Shown one piece after another: positions 26,284-36,258 of a DNA stretch of 64,000 nucleotides. The notes below the pieces were generated by a model. That model did no database searches. It saw only the letters and a program-made list of their open reading frames with translations, and was not told the origin of the DNA. The position numbers and the translations under genes are program-made. This stretch comes from Oscillatoriaceae cyanobacterium M7585_C2015_266 (GTDB lineage Bacteria > Cyanobacteriota > Cyanobacteriia > Cyanobacteriales > Oscillatoriaceae). The DNA lies in assembly GCA_015295835.1 (NCBI GenBank), contig DVEG01000005.1, forward strand, positions 293,081-357,080, in the 5' to 3' direction. Position 1 is the first letter of the stretch; each line of letters starts with the position of its first letter.

Positions 26284-26691
26284 ATGTATAATCAAGTGCA
26301 GGCTCAAAGTCAGAGTAAACGGCAAAACGCGGACAACTTAAGCTGCTCTGTAGCGCATCCCGTTGATCTGAATAGCGTTCGCCAGCTACATCAGAATATT
26401 CTCAATTTTGAAAAAGCACAGCGGATGGCAGAATTCTTTAGCTTACTGGGGGATGCCAGCCGCTTACGAATCTTGTCAGCATTGGCAATGCAGGAGCTTT
26501 GCGTTTGCGATTTGGCAGCAGCAGTAAAAATGAGTGAATCAGCAGTTTCTCACCAACTGCGAATGTTGCGAGCAATGCGCCTAGTCGGCTATCGTAAACA
26601 GGGAAGAAATGTTTTTTATCACTTAAAAGACAACCATGTGCTCAACCTCTACCGCGAAGTGGCTGAGCACTTGGATGAGACAGAAGATTGA
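26284..26691 (+). CDS. smtB: ArsR/SmtB-family metal-sensing repressor
   Basis: This is a 135-aa winged-helix regulator. The DNA-recognition region is [21 protein letters not shown] (about 81-101). Both metal-site types of the family are visible: alpha3 cysteines in ELCVCDLA (Cys73, Cys75) and the alpha5 site Asp116, His118, His129, Glu132, which is the zinc site of SmtB/ZiaR. An extra Cys21 lies in the N-terminal arm. It is therefore probably a zinc (or Zn/Cd/Co) de-repressor. No metallothionein or P-type ATPase gene is adjacent, so its target is elsewhere or it is autoregulated. The palindrome just upstream might be its operator. Confidence 0.85.
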   Translation: MYNQVQAQSQSKRQNADNLSCSVAHPVDLNSVRQLHQNILNFEKAQRMAEFFSLLGDASRLRILSALAMQELCVCDLAAAVKMSESAVSHQLRMLRAMRLVGYRKQGRNVFYHLKDNHVLNLYREVAEHLDETED

Positions 26692-26741
26692 TTTATTCAG
26701 AGAACTATAGGTAATATGGTAATATCCCAAGCCTGAAATCG

Positions 26742-26846
26742 CTATTCTTCTCCACCTTGCAGTTTAAGCAACAGGTAGCCTGCACCTAAACCTACGAAAA
26801 CAGTGCTAAACACAATAAATGCTGTAGTGAATATTTCGTTGCTCAT
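26742..26846 (-). CDS. petM: cytochrome b6f complex subunit PetM
   Basis: This is a 34-aa single-helix protein, [20 protein letters not shown] followed by [14 protein letters not shown]. The hydrophobic helix and the C-terminal LLLKLQGxEE match PetM (subunit VII), a small thylakoid subunit at the periphery of the cytochrome b6f complex. The length is exactly that expected (32-36). The ATG is preceded on its strand by GGAAAAACACACAT and by a CRISPR-like palindrome 14 nt upstream. It is convergent with smtB and divergent from pdxA. Confidence 0.85.
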   Translation of the reverse strand: MSNEIFTTAFIVFSTVFVGLGAGYLLLKLQGGEE

Positions 26847-26860
26847 ATGTGTGTTTTTCC

Positions 26861-26875
26861 ATCCCTGATAGGAAT
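26861..26875 (-). repeat. solitary CRISPR-repeat-like palindrome before petM
   Basis: On the minus strand ATTCCTATCAGGGAT followed by GGAAAAAC lies 14 nt before the petM ATG. It is an imperfect copy of the AATCCCTnnnAGGGATTGAAA element upstream of smtB, in the same orientation relative to the gene. Confidence 0.5.
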
Positions 26876-26928
26876 TCCTTTGTCAAGATAACATCTAATT
26901 ATCAAATTGTCAACTATAATGAATTAGC

Positions 26929-27981
26929 ATGGGTCCTCGTTTAGCTGTGACTCTGGGTGATCCCGCAGGAATTGGACCAGAAGTAATTTTAAAAGCACTT
27001 GCAGATACCAATGTAAAAGATAATTGTGACATAAAAATAATAGGCTCCTACTCTGTAATTGAGCAAACTTACAAAAGTATACACTTAAAGTCATACTTTG
27101 ACATAAAACAGTTAGATATTTTAGAAGTACCAATAGAGAGGGAAATTATACCTGGTAGGGGAAATATAGATTCTGGAGCAGCGAGTTTCGCTTATCTGGA
27201 AAAAGCGATCGCTCTTACTCTAGCAGGAGAATTTGATGCTATCGTCACAGGACCAATTTCTAAAGCATGCTGGCAAGCAGCAGGGCACAAATATGCGGGG
27301 CAAACAGAATTACTAGCAGAACGAGCAGGAATAAAAAAATTTGCCATGTTATTCGTGGCACGCTCGCCCCATAGCGGTTTCCTACTACGCACACTTCTTG
27401 CTACCACACATATTCCCCTAAGTCAAGTATCAGTAACATTAACACCAGAATTATTATCTGCAAAACTGGATTTATTGGTAGAATGTTTGCAGGAAGATTT
27501 CGGAATAGAAAAACCAAGAATTGCGCTCGCAGGTTTAAATCCCCACAGCGGTGAAAATGGACAATTAGGGAGAGAAGAAAAAGATTGGATGATTCCCTGG
27601 TTAGAAACAGAACGAAAAAAACGCCCTCAAATCACACTCGACGGATTTATTCCGCCAGATACTATGTGGGTAAAACCAAATCAAGCATGGTATGGTATAT
27701 CAACAAGCGATCGCACCCATGACGCCTATTTAGCAATGTACCACGATCAGGGATTAATTCCAGTAAAACTCATGGCATTTGAGTGCGCCGTTAATACTAC
27801 AATTGGATTACCATTTATCCGCACATCACCAGATCACGGCACAGCTTTTGATATTGCTGGCAAAGGAATTGCCAATGCCTCTAGCATGAAATCCGCCTTA
27901 CAGTTTGCCGCTGAATTCGTAAATCGTAGAAAAAGTAGAAAAAACCGTAACAAACAAACAATATCAGAAGGGAATATTTGA
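26929..27981 (+). CDS. pdxA: 4-hydroxythreonine-4-phosphate dehydrogenase
   Basis: PdxA oxidises 4-phosphohydroxy-L-threonine with NAD+ in the DXP-independent-to-PLP branch that PdxJ completes. The 350-aa protein opens with [20 protein letters not shown] and carries the metal-binding histidines of the family. These lie in [12 protein letters not shown] (about 165), in the [16 protein letters not shown] motif (about 207) and in [13 protein letters not shown] (about 272). [16 protein letters not shown] follows near the C-terminus. Length is normal (about 330-350). The tail is basic and Asn-rich. A strong terminator follows 60 bp downstream. Confidence 0.96.
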   Translation: MGPRLAVTLGDPAGIGPEVILKALADTNVKDNCDIKIIGSYSVIEQTYKSIHLKSYFDIKQLDILEVPIEREIIPGRGNIDSGAASFAYLEKAIALTLAGEFDAIVTGPISKACWQAAGHKYAGQTELLAERAGIKKFAMLFVARSPHSGFLLRTLLATTHIPLSQVSVTLTPELLSAKLDLLVECLQEDFGIEKPRIALAGLNPHSGENGQLGREEKDWMIPWLETERKKRPQITLDGFIPPDTMWVKPNQAWYGISTSDRTHDAYLAMYHDQGLIPVKLMAFECAVNTTIGLPFIRTSPDHGTAFDIAGKGIANASSMKSALQFAAEFVNRRKSRKNRNKQTISEGNI

Positions 27982-28042
27982 AAATTATTTAGGAGCAGGG
28001 ATTAGGGAATTAGGAGATTAACACAAATCGTCAACCAGAAAA

Positions 28043-28067
28043 AACCCCCACTTAAAGGGGGCTTTTT
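28043..28067 (+). terminator. rho-independent terminator after pdxA
   Basis: CCCCC and GGGGG (about 28045-28049 and 28057-28061) form a short GC stem around ACTTAAA. Four A precede it and CTTTTTG follows, so it can work in both directions between convergent pdxA and the deaminase gene. A GGGATTAGGGAATTAGG repeat tract lies just upstream (28001-28020). Confidence 0.85.
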
Positions 28068-28113
28068 GTATTTGTAGGAGTAAAAAATTGTCGCTGTTAC
28101 TGCTAAAAAAGTT

Positions 28114-29142
28114 CTATGCTGACACCAATTCCGGTTTTAACAATCCGTTAAGCATTTCTGCTGGCGGCTTAGGGTATGGCCAAGCAAAGGCATGACGGAA
28201 TGAAGCTGCCTGACAGGCTTGCAGTTGCCGGAAATCGATGATATCTAAAGTTAGGAGATTTTCATACTCAAAGGGGAGGCGAACATTGTGTAAGCCAGCG
28301 TTATCAGTGCAAATGGCAATATCTACTCCAGCATCAAAACAACGATCAAATACTATCTTGAGCTGACGCATGTCTTGGAGAGTGCCAGTTTTTAAATATG
28401 TCGTCGGGCAAACCTCTAAACACTGATTGCGCTCGCTCAATTGTTTTAGCAAATGCGGGTACTTCAGCGGGATCTGGATACCATGCCCAATGCGCATTAA
28501 ATACGGCAGCAATTCCGGATAACAACCCTCTGGCGTTTCATATAAGTGCCCAGTAGTTTTTAAACCTAGTTTACGAGCATAAGCATATAACTCGATAAAC
28601 TCATCCAATCGCTCCGCATAATAAGCATCCCCCCCCGCTAAATCTATACCGCATACATATTTCTTACTCTGAGCCGCTAAATCAACAATCGCCCGATTCA
28701 CCTCATACGGCAAACGGGAATGCATACAGAGAATTTGGCTAGTAACAATCGGACAATCGCTCTGCTGGCTCGCTTTTCCTACAATCTCCACAATCTCAGC
28801 CATCGCGTCAATCCGCTGCGACTGACTTAGCTGTTGAGGTGTACGCAAATAGGGAGTATAGCGCAATTCTAGATAGGCAAGATTTTCAAATATATAAGCA
28901 CCCCGAATCAAGCGGTATATAAAATAAGGTAGAGTTTCCGCAGTCTGAACTCCCTCTACTAGCGTGTGTAGTTCTAAATACTCATCCAGTGTATTGCGCG
29001 GCTTGGTATAAAATACTTCAAACTCCCCGTAATCAGGAAACCGGGCATTTAGCTCCGGATGGTGACGCTGAAAATAGCGCCAAAGAATACGAGGCACAAC
29101 CGAACCGCCCAAATGACGATGTAACTCCGCGTGTAAAGCCAC
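28114..29142 (-). CDS. adenosine deaminase family amidohydrolase
   Basis: This is a 342-aa TIM-barrel amidohydrolase. The N-terminal metal motif HAELHRHLGGSVVPRIL supplies the HxH pair. Further ligands fit a His in KTTGHLYETPEG with catalytic Glu, and Asp in IAICTDNAGLHNVRLPFEYE. These positions correspond to the HAxE and STDDP motifs of adenosine deaminase but differ in sequence (HLYE, TDNAG). The substrate could therefore be adenosine or a related purine such as aminodeoxyfutalosine or a cytokinin-like nucleoside. Purine context nearby (purA, adenosine kinase) is suggestive only. It is transcribed alone and diverges from purA. Confidence 0.75.
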   Translation of the reverse strand: MALHAELHRHLGGSVVPRILWRYFQRHHPELNARFPDYGEFEVFYTKPRNTLDEYLELHTLVEGVQTAETLPYFIYRLIRGAYIFENLAYLELRYTPYLRTPQQLSQSQRIDAMAEIVEIVGKASQQSDCPIVTSQILCMHSRLPYEVNRAIVDLAAQSKKYVCGIDLAGGDAYYAERLDEFIELYAYARKLGLKTTGHLYETPEGCYPELLPYLMRIGHGIQIPLKYPHLLKQLSERNQCLEVCPTTYLKTGTLQDMRQLKIVFDRCFDAGVDIAICTDNAGLHNVRLPFEYENLLTLDIIDFRQLQACQAASFRHAFAWPYPKPPAEMLNGLLKPELVSA

Positions 29143-29277
29143 AAATACCTCCTCACCTTCCCTTTAAGGAAGCTTGGCTAATTTGTAACATAGTAGCAAA
29201 AATTTAACAAAAATTAATTTGACAAATAAGTGATTAATGGCAATAATAAAAATTTGTGTACTTTGAACCGTGAGTAA

Positions 29278-30612
<1,335 letters not shown>

Positions 30613-30643
30613 AATATTATTGCAATAAGGGAAAATTGACAAT

Positions 30644-31231
30644 ATGGAACTCACAGTAGAATGTCAAAAGCGCCCCGAAGGCAGCAAACCAAACGCCCTA
30701 CGCCGTCAAGGGCTAATTCCAGCAGTTGTTTATGGTCACAACGGTACCGAATCTCTATCCTTAGCCATCAACGAAAAAACCGTTGAAAGACTATTAAAGA
30801 AAGCAATAGTAAATAACACCCTCATCAACCTAAACATCACCGATATACCCTGGAGCGGCAAAACACTATTGCGGGAAGTCCAGACTCACCCTTGGAAAGG
30901 CAACCCCTATCACCTTAGCTTCTTTGCCCTATCCGCAAAAGAAAGCGTAGAAGTAGACGTAAATTTAAACTTTGTAGGCGAGCCAGTCGGCGTAAAATTA
31001 GAAGGTGGGATTTTAGACTTAGTTCTCACACAAGTAACAGTAAAGTGCAAACCAGACAGCATCCCAGAATCAATTGACGTAAACGTTTCCAACCTTCACA
31101 TGGGCGACGCTATACACATCAGCGAACTGGTTTTACCAGAAGGAATTACTGTCATTGATAACCCCGAACAAGTAGTAGCTTGTGTAGTACCGCCCTCCAG
31201 CGAAAGTGAAGAAGCTGAAGCTGGAGCTTAA
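30644..31231 (+). CDS. rplY: 50S ribosomal protein L25 (general stress protein Ctc type)
   Basis: This is a 195-aa two-domain L25/Ctc protein. The N-terminal 5S-rRNA-binding domain (about 1-90) has [22 protein letters not shown] and [20 protein letters not shown]. The C-terminal beta domain (about 95-180) has [21 protein letters not shown] and [22 protein letters not shown], and the tail is acidic ([11 protein letters not shown]). It binds 5S rRNA in the large ribosomal subunit. The long form with a C-terminal domain is usual in cyanobacteria. It probably shares a transcript with purA and ends in a hairpin terminator 9 bp after the stop. Confidence 0.95.
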   Translation: MELTVECQKRPEGSKPNALRRQGLIPAVVYGHNGTESLSLAINEKTVERLLKKAIVNNTLINLNITDIPWSGKTLLREVQTHPWKGNPYHLSFFALSAKESVEVDVNLNFVGEPVGVKLEGGILDLVLTQVTVKCKPDSIPESIDVNVSNLHMGDAIHISELVLPEGITVIDNPEQVVACVVPPSSESEEAEAGA

Positions 31232-31239
31232 AAAACAAA

Positions 31240-31270
31240 CCGGGTTTCTCAATACAGACAGAAACCCGGG
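31240..31270. terminator. bidirectional hairpin, AGAAACCCGG family
   Basis: CCGGGTTTCT (about 31240-31249) pairs with AGAAACCCGG (about 31260-31269) around a 10-nt loop. It lies between convergent rplY and the kinase gene. It is the same sequence family as the hairpins at 5306, 54741 and 56901. Confidence 0.75.
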
Positions 31271-31276
31271 CAAGCC

Positions 31277-32290
31277 CTAAATTCCCATCACTTCCCGAAA
31301 CCTATTAGCATAGGATTCCTGTAAACGGGGTCCACGAACCATCACTACCCTAGAAGCCAAATAATTTCCCCAACGCGCCGCAGCCTTTGCACTAAAACCG
31401 TGCGCCAGTGCAAACAGCGCACCACCTGCAAACGCATCCCCCGCACCTACAGTATCAATTGCCTGCACGGGAAATCCCGGCACATGGTTAATCTGCTTAT
31501 TTTCCACCACTATTGAACCATTTGCACCGTCAGTAATAAACGCTAGCTCAACTAAATCTCCAATTTTGCGCGCACATACCTCCAGAGATTCCTCCTCACA
31601 AAAGCGTCGCGCTTCATCCGCATTACAGAAGAGTACATCGCAGTAATCCGACACAATTTTGTGAAAGTCGTCAACAAAGCGCTCAACCAAAAATGAATCC
31701 GAAAAAGTAAATGAAACTTTAACGCCGTTACGTTTAGATAACTCCATTGTCTCGATAGAAGCTTTACGAGGATCAGGAGCATCCCACAAATAGCCTTCAA
31801 TATAACTATATTTGCACTGTTTCAGACGATCTGCATTAATATCTGTAGGGCCTAACTTAGTAGAAACTCCCAAATGCGTACACATTGTGCGCTCAGCGTC
31901 AGGAGTAGTTAGCACTACACAAGTGCCCGTGGAGCCGCTAGGAGCAGGAGCAGGATGTACGTCAAAGTGAATTCCCGCTGCTAATAAATCCTGACGGTAG
32001 AATTCTCCGTTAGTATCTCTAGAAACTTTACCGGAATAGAAACCACTGCCACCACTTTGTGCTAAAGCTATCATAGTATTAGCGGCTGAACCACCTGAGC
32101 GCATTTGTAGACATGTATTTTCTAAATCGCGTAATAATCCTCCTTGTTTTTCTGAATCCATGAGTATCATTGCACCACGAGGAAGAGCACGTTCGCGGAT
32201 GAAATCATCATCTACCAGTGCCAAAATATCTACAAGTGCATTACCTACACCGAAGACATCGATAGATTTTGAATTATTGTTCTCTGTCAT
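31277..32290 (-). CDS. PfkB-family carbohydrate/nucleoside kinase, probably adenosine kinase
   Basis: This is a 337-aa ribokinase-fold kinase. The N-terminal VFGVGNALVDILALVDDDF, the glycine switch MRSGGSAANTMIALAQSGG (about 63-81), SGSTGTCVVLTTPDAERTM and the catalytic C-terminal VQAIDTVGAGDAFAGGALFAL (Asp about 285) are all typical. In cyanobacteria, proteins of this exact type are annotated as adenosine kinase. The substrate is inferred from family resemblance, not from a visible specificity residue. If correct, it would salvage adenosine beside purA and the adenosine-deaminase relative. Transcription is alone on the minus strand. Confidence 0.82.
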   Translation of the reverse strand: MTENNNSKSIDVFGVGNALVDILALVDDDFIRERALPRGAMILMDSEKQGGLLRDLENTCLQMRSGGSAANTMIALAQSGGSGFYSGKVSRDTNGEFYRQDLLAAGIHFDVHPAPAPSGSTGTCVVLTTPDAERTMCTHLGVSTKLGPTDINADRLKQCKYSYIEGYLWDAPDPRKASIETMELSKRNGVKVSFTFSDSFLVERFVDDFHKIVSDYCDVLFCNADEARRFCEEESLEVCARKIGDLVELAFITDGANGSIVVENKQINHVPGFPVQAIDTVGAGDAFAGGALFALAHGFSAKAAARWGNYLASRVVMVRGPRLQESYANRFREVMGI

Positions 32291-32358
32291 ACAGAAATCT
32301 ATATGAAAAAGTAAAAAATATAACCTAATTATAATATTAGCACAAAAAAGATAAAATT

Positions 32359-32694
32359 ATGACAGAAGAAAGAGAAAAAAAAGAAACATCGGCGTTAGAA
32401 GGAATAGCGACAATTTTAAAACTGTGGTTCTTGTTTACGGTGGGATTTTTATTGCTGGGATATACTATTTTATTGAGTATTAGTTTGGGAGCGATCGCTA
32501 GCTTAGCAGGAGGATTAATATTAGCTTGGTGGCAAAAAGAAGAACCTGATAACACCCTTGAAGAATTACCAAAGCCAAATCTATCTAACTTGAAAAAAGT
32601 GCAGGAAAAAAATCGCAAAAGGCGAAAAAACTTAGATTTATTTTTTGGAGAAAATAGAAGCCAAGAGAAAGAGAGGGAGAAAATAATAAAATAA
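32359..32694 (+). CDS. small membrane protein, unknown function
   Basis: This is a 111-aa protein with a charged N-terminus (TEEREKKETSALEGIATIL) and one long or two closely spaced hydrophobic helices (about 22-57, FLFTVGFLLLGYTILLSISL then AIASLAGGLILAWW). The C-terminal half is strongly basic and hydrophilic (QEKNRKRRKNLDLFFGENRS). I do not recognise the family. It precedes the YdcF gene by 32 bp on the same strand, suggesting a two-gene unit related to the envelope. A purine-rich RBS-like stretch is not evident; the start ATG follows an A-rich leader. Confidence 0.6.
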   Translation: MTEEREKKETSALEGIATILKLWFLFTVGFLLLGYTILLSISLGAIASLAGGLILAWWQKEEPDNTLEELPKPNLSNLKKVQEKNRKRRKNLDLFFGENRSQEKEREKIIK

Positions 32695-32726
32695 GAAGTA
32701 AAAATCTTAAGAAAGGTAAAGAAAGA

Positions 32727-33521
32727 ATGTTTTTATTTTTATCGAAAGTTCTGCCAATATTCTTATATCCGTTAGGGATGAGTTGCCTGCTAATGGCGAT
32801 CGCAATAATTACATTTTGGAAACGTCCCAGATGGGCAGCGACAGCCCTAGCTCTATCCCTGACAATTTTACTGCTTGGGAGTAACGGTTGGGTGAGTACT
32901 GGGATAGTGCGCTCGCTAGAATGGCAAAATCTACCCAAAGCCGAATTACCCTCAGCAGAAGCGATCGTTGTTTTAGGAGGAGGAACAAAATCACAACTAC
33001 CACCGCGCCCGTGGGTAGAAGTCAACGAAGCAGGCGATCGCATCCTCTACGGTTGCCAACTATATCTACAGGGAAAAGCCCCCTTACTTATTCTTAGCGG
33101 AGGTCGCATTGATTGGAAAGGAGGCGGGCCACCAGAATCAGAAGACATGGCCAAAATTGCTCTAGCAATGGGTATACCAGACTCTGCCATTTTACAAGAC
33201 CCCACCTCCCTCAACACCTACGAAAATGCCGTCAACATTCGCAAAATCTTAGAAGAGAGAAAAATCAAAAAGCGGGTATTGCTAGTCACCTCCGCTCTGC
33301 ACATGCCGCGAAGCTTATTAATATTCAAGAAACAAGGAATAGAAGCCATTCCTGCCCCCACCGACTTTCTCGTCAGCGTACAAGACATACAAGAGCTGAC
33401 ATTTTCACCGCAATCAATTATTTTGAACCTTTTGCCCGACAGTCATAATCTCAACAGAACATCACAAGCCTTGAAAGAATATATCGGCATTTTTGTATAT
33501 CGCCTCAAAGGCTGGATTTGA
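32727..33521 (+). CDS. YdcF/ElyC family (DUF218) membrane protein
   Basis: This is a 264-aa protein with two N-terminal membrane helices (about 5-27 and 33-52). A DUF218/SanA-like domain follows with AIVVLGGGTKSQLPPRPWVE (about 74-93), LYLQGKAPLLILSGG, the acidic PPESEDMAKIALAMGIP segment and VLLVTSALHMPRSLLIFKKQG. The family includes E. coli ElyC and SanA, linked to envelope integrity and lipid-carrier metabolism. The function here is inferred only at that level. It lies downstream of the small membrane protein gene. Confidence 0.88.
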   Translation: MFLFLSKVLPIFLYPLGMSCLLMAIAIITFWKRPRWAATALALSLTILLLGSNGWVSTGIVRSLEWQNLPKAELPSAEAIVVLGGGTKSQLPPRPWVEVNEAGDRILYGCQLYLQGKAPLLILSGGRIDWKGGGPPESEDMAKIALAMGIPDSAILQDPTSLNTYENAVNIRKILEERKIKKRVLLVTSALHMPRSLLIFKKQGIEAIPAPTDFLVSVQDIQELTFSPQSIILNLLPDSHNLNRTSQALKEYIGIFVYRLKGWI

Positions 33522-33602
33522 ATTAATAGCACTAAAAAACATGTTATATTAGCCAAAATAGCGCCGTGTTGTCAAATCTGGTAAAATTGCCAGTAAAAAA
33601 CT

Positions 33603-33830
33603 ATGAGCTTCAATGAATTGCGCTCATTCCTTCCTGCGCCCCAACCGCAAATAGAAATATTAGAGGCGCATCAATTAGCCCAAGAGTTTTACCGGGAAGT
33701 CAAATATCGCCAAGATTTTGAGAATTATTGCCGGTGGTATTATGAAACGGCTGCCCGCCACCGCCAGGAGATGGAGAAAATGCGTGGTGACATTAATATT
33801 TTAGGTTGGTTTATCCGGGGATGGAAATAA
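33603..33830 (+). CDS. conserved small protein, unknown function
   Basis: This is a 75-aa, soluble, aromatic-rich protein, with PQPQIEILEAHQLAQEFYRE then YRQDFENYCRWYYETAARHR and a C-terminal INILGWFIRGWK. The pattern is consistent with the many short hypothetical proteins conserved in filamentous cyanobacteria. The composition and RBS-side context support a real gene, but no function is known. It is transcribed away from the preceding YdcF gene by an 80-bp gap and converges on ftrV. Confidence 0.6.
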   Translation: MSFNELRSFLPAPQPQIEILEAHQLAQEFYREVKYRQDFENYCRWYYETAARHRQEMEKMRGDINILGWFIRGWK

Positions 33831-33887
33831 GTGATAAGTGAGAAATAAAAATTTTATCTCACTTATCAATAATAACTTTAGTTACTG

Positions 33888-34112
33888 CTATTCAAGCAGT
33901 TCGAGTTCGCTAGCTCGGAAGTGAGCCTTGAATTTTTTGTCAAATTTGACTTGAATAGGCAGATTTGGGCTGACGGGTTTGCCGTTCCAGTCTTGAAGAA
34001 TAGCTATTATTTCTCCTTGTAGATCTTTAACATCAAAAGGCTGATTGCGATGATCGGGGTGGTGGTAGACAATGATAGATTCTTTGACGCGAACGCGATC
34101 GCCAACTTTCAT
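33888..34112 (-). CDS. ftrV: ferredoxin-thioredoxin reductase, variable chain
   Basis: This is a 74-aa beta-barrel (SH3-like) subunit with the family sequence MKVGDRVRVKESIIVYHHPD, LQGEIIAILQDWNGKPVSPN and the C-terminal QVKFDKKFKAHFRASELELL. FtrV forms a heterodimer with the catalytic iron-sulfur chain FtrC (not in this window) and helps dock ferredoxin, so that light-driven electrons can reduce thioredoxins. The length is exactly typical (about 70-75 in cyanobacteria). It is transcribed alone; the 160-bp leader contains no clear promoter element that I would defend. Confidence 0.95.
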   Translation of the reverse strand: MKVGDRVRVKESIIVYHHPDHRNQPFDVKDLQGEIIAILQDWNGKPVSPNLPIQVKFDKKFKAHFRASELELLE

Positions 34113-34272
34113 AAACTAGACCTTATGTTCCCTCTCCAATAAGCTGAAAAACTTTCAGTGAAACCACTGATGGATATTCAAATAATTTTTTATCTTCTCA
34201 CATCAGTCGCCCCCTATCCTATCAAACCGTGAGGGCGGGGAAAATAGCAGAGATGGGAGATAGAAGTGCTGT

Positions 34273-36258
34273 TTAGCGAGCATCTTGAGTACCTTTTGTC
34301 GCCTTTGGAGTTGCAGGAGTCAGTTGCTCAGGAGTTTCCGAAGTTGGCGAGGGAGACGATGCGGGCTGCTGCCAAAATTGCACTAAACTATCCTTGAATT
34401 GCCAAATAACCGCAGCGGCTGTAAGTAAGATCGCTAAGAAGGCGCCTAGGAAGACTGGCAAAGCTTTGAACTTGGGCTTTGATTTATAGTCTTCCTTGGG
34501 GGTTGCACTTGCATACAACAGTTCCCTAGATGCTTCTGACATTGGGGAATCAGGCGGGAAAGTATTTTTGCTGGGTTGTTTTTTAGGCTCAAAGAGTACC
34601 GGTGGTTCTGGAGATAGACGATAATAAGCGATCGCTACTGACGTATTATCGTGACCATTTTTTTCATTCGCCAAATTAATCAAAGCCTTAACCATGTCTT
34701 CCAAAGACATATCCCCTTTGAGAACGGCATTAGCATAATTAGCCCAAGACAGCTCCAACAAATCGTTATCGCTCAGCCCATCAGAGCAAAGTACTAGCAA
34801 ACCATCTTCCTCGATAATAAAGCGCTGAATATTAGGACTAAGGAATTCAGCATCTCGGGTACCCAGCGCTTGAGTGAGGGCGCCGGCATCAGCTCGCTGC
34901 AGTGCTTCTCGCCAAACACAGCGCCCCATGCGCACTTCGCGGGAAGCAACATCATCATCTACAGTAAGTCGCTGACAGTAATCACCAGTAATCCAGTAGG
35001 CACGACTATCTCCGACGTGAGCAATATAAAGTTCATGAGAATTTGCTAGCTCCAAGCCGTCAGCGGTTCTTACTTTCTGCGGCAGTTGCAGAGCCATCAC
35101 CAAGGTTGTACCCATGCGTTGCCGGGAAGAGCGCCCTTGGGAATCATTCTTGGCAGCGATCGCATTGTTAATTACACGAATACTTTCTTCGATTTGCCGC
35201 ATCACCACTTCTGGCGGAGTAATTTCTGTGGCAGCGGTAGTTTCTGAAAGCAAAGCTTGGATGAGCGGCTTGATAGAGTTGACTGCCGACTGACTAGCCA
35301 CTTCTCCGCCTTCATGCCCTCCAACTCCATCACAGACAATAGTGAAATAGGGTATAAGTTGCTCATTGGGTGGAGTGTTACGAGCTTTGAAATCCGCTTC
35401 TGTGGGGTAACAGGTATCTTCATTGTGGGACCGCAGAGGGCCAGTATCTGTGCCGGTAGCGATTTTGGTGTATAAAGGCAACTTGGCAGCTTCTTCCAGG
35501 AGTAGTTGGTTCAGCTGTTGGGCAATTGCCTCAAAGTTGACATCACTGCGACAGAGCTGTTCGCATATTTCTTGTAATGGCTGAGCGAGCGACGGCTGCG
35601 CGCCATTTATCCAACTCAACCAATAGTTACCCAAATCTTGTAAGCGAGTTTGTTGTTTTTCTTTCTTGTTTGCATTTTCGGCTTCATCAGCATATAATTC
35701 CAATAGCCATATCCGCCATCCTTCTACTCGAATATTGTCAGCTACTATCAAACTGGCTGCCATTCCCAGTTCTGATAAAGGTTGCCACAGTTGCAATATT
35801 TGCCATAACCAATAGACTTGACGAACTGCAGAGGCTGTTGGCCAAGCTTCTACTACTGTGGGATAGAGATTGCCTACTGCATCCACTGGCACATTTTCCA
35901 GTAGTAGGATTTCGGTTTTGTTTGTCTCGTCGCCAATATGACAAAAACCGTAGACTTCCGGTATATGCAGACGGTGGGGATATAAGCGTAGATAGGGTAT
36001 TGCTTCGTCAGGCAGTTCCAAGGGCACAAACGGTTTTTCCCCTGGTTTTGTATCTAACCATATTTGGGGGGCTACCACGTAGTAGCGATCGCTTATTTTT
36101 TCTCCTGGTGCTACCTGTGCCGCTGCCGAGCCTACCGCCCACAGATAACGATAGACTAGCGGGGTTTGGCAATGTGCGCAAACTTGCCCTCCTTGCGAAT
36201 TGCGGGGGTTGGCACAACCTGGATTTATGCAATAAATAGGCGGCTCGGAACTGCTCAT
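34273..36258 (-). CDS. PP2C serine/threonine phosphatase with zinc ribbon, pseudokinase-like region and TM
   Basis: This is a 661-aa signalling protein. Residues 10-35 form a zinc-ribbon-like four-cysteine motif (CINPGCANP...CAHCQTPLV). The next 220 residues look like a degenerate regulatory (kinase-like) region. The PP2C catalytic domain (about 265-545) keeps GPLRSHNEDTC, VCDGVGGHEGGEVAS, IAHVGDSRAYWI, VLCSDGLSDND and NGHDNTSVAIA, so both metal ions can be bound and it should be active. A membrane helix (about 600-620) and a Pro/Ser/Thr-rich tail follow. It resembles large cyanobacterial PP2Cs that oppose Hanks kinases; substrate is unknown. Confidence 0.88.
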   Translation of the reverse strand: MSSSEPPIYCINPGCANPRNSQGGQVCAHCQTPLVYRYLWAVGSAAAQVAPGEKISDRYYVVAPQIWLDTKPGEKPFVPLELPDEAIPYLRLYPHRLHIPEVYGFCHIGDETNKTEILLLENVPVDAVGNLYPTVVEAWPTASAVRQVYWLWQILQLWQPLSELGMAASLIVADNIRVEGWRIWLLELYADEAENANKKEKQQTRLQDLGNYWLSWINGAQPSLAQPLQEICEQLCRSDVNFEAIAQQLNQLLLEEAAKLPLYTKIATGTDTGPLRSHNEDTCYPTEADFKARNTPPNEQLIPYFTIVCDGVGGHEGGEVASQSAVNSIKPLIQALLSETTAATEITPPEVVMRQIEESIRVINNAIAAKNDSQGRSSRQRMGTTLVMALQLPQKVRTADGLELANSHELYIAHVGDSRAYWITGDYCQRLTVDDDVASREVRMGRCVWREALQRADAGALTQALGTRDAEFLSPNIQRFIIEEDGLLVLCSDGLSDNDLLELSWANYANAVLKGDMSLEDMVKALINLANEKNGHDNTSVAIAYYRLSPEPPVLFEPKKQPSKNTFPPDSPMSEASRELLYASATPKEDYKSKPKFKALPVFLGAFLAILLTAAAVIWQFKDSLVQFWQQPASSPSPTSETPEQLTPATPKATKGTQDAR

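Noticed and set aside
26200..26900. A CRISPR array around the repeat-like palindromes
   Set aside because: Only single copies without regularly spaced repeats or spacers are present, and no cas genes are in the window.
35577..36239. 220-codon open frame antisense to the PP2C gene
   Set aside because: It lies opposite a region with clear zinc-ribbon and kinase-like coding. The translated product has no family features.
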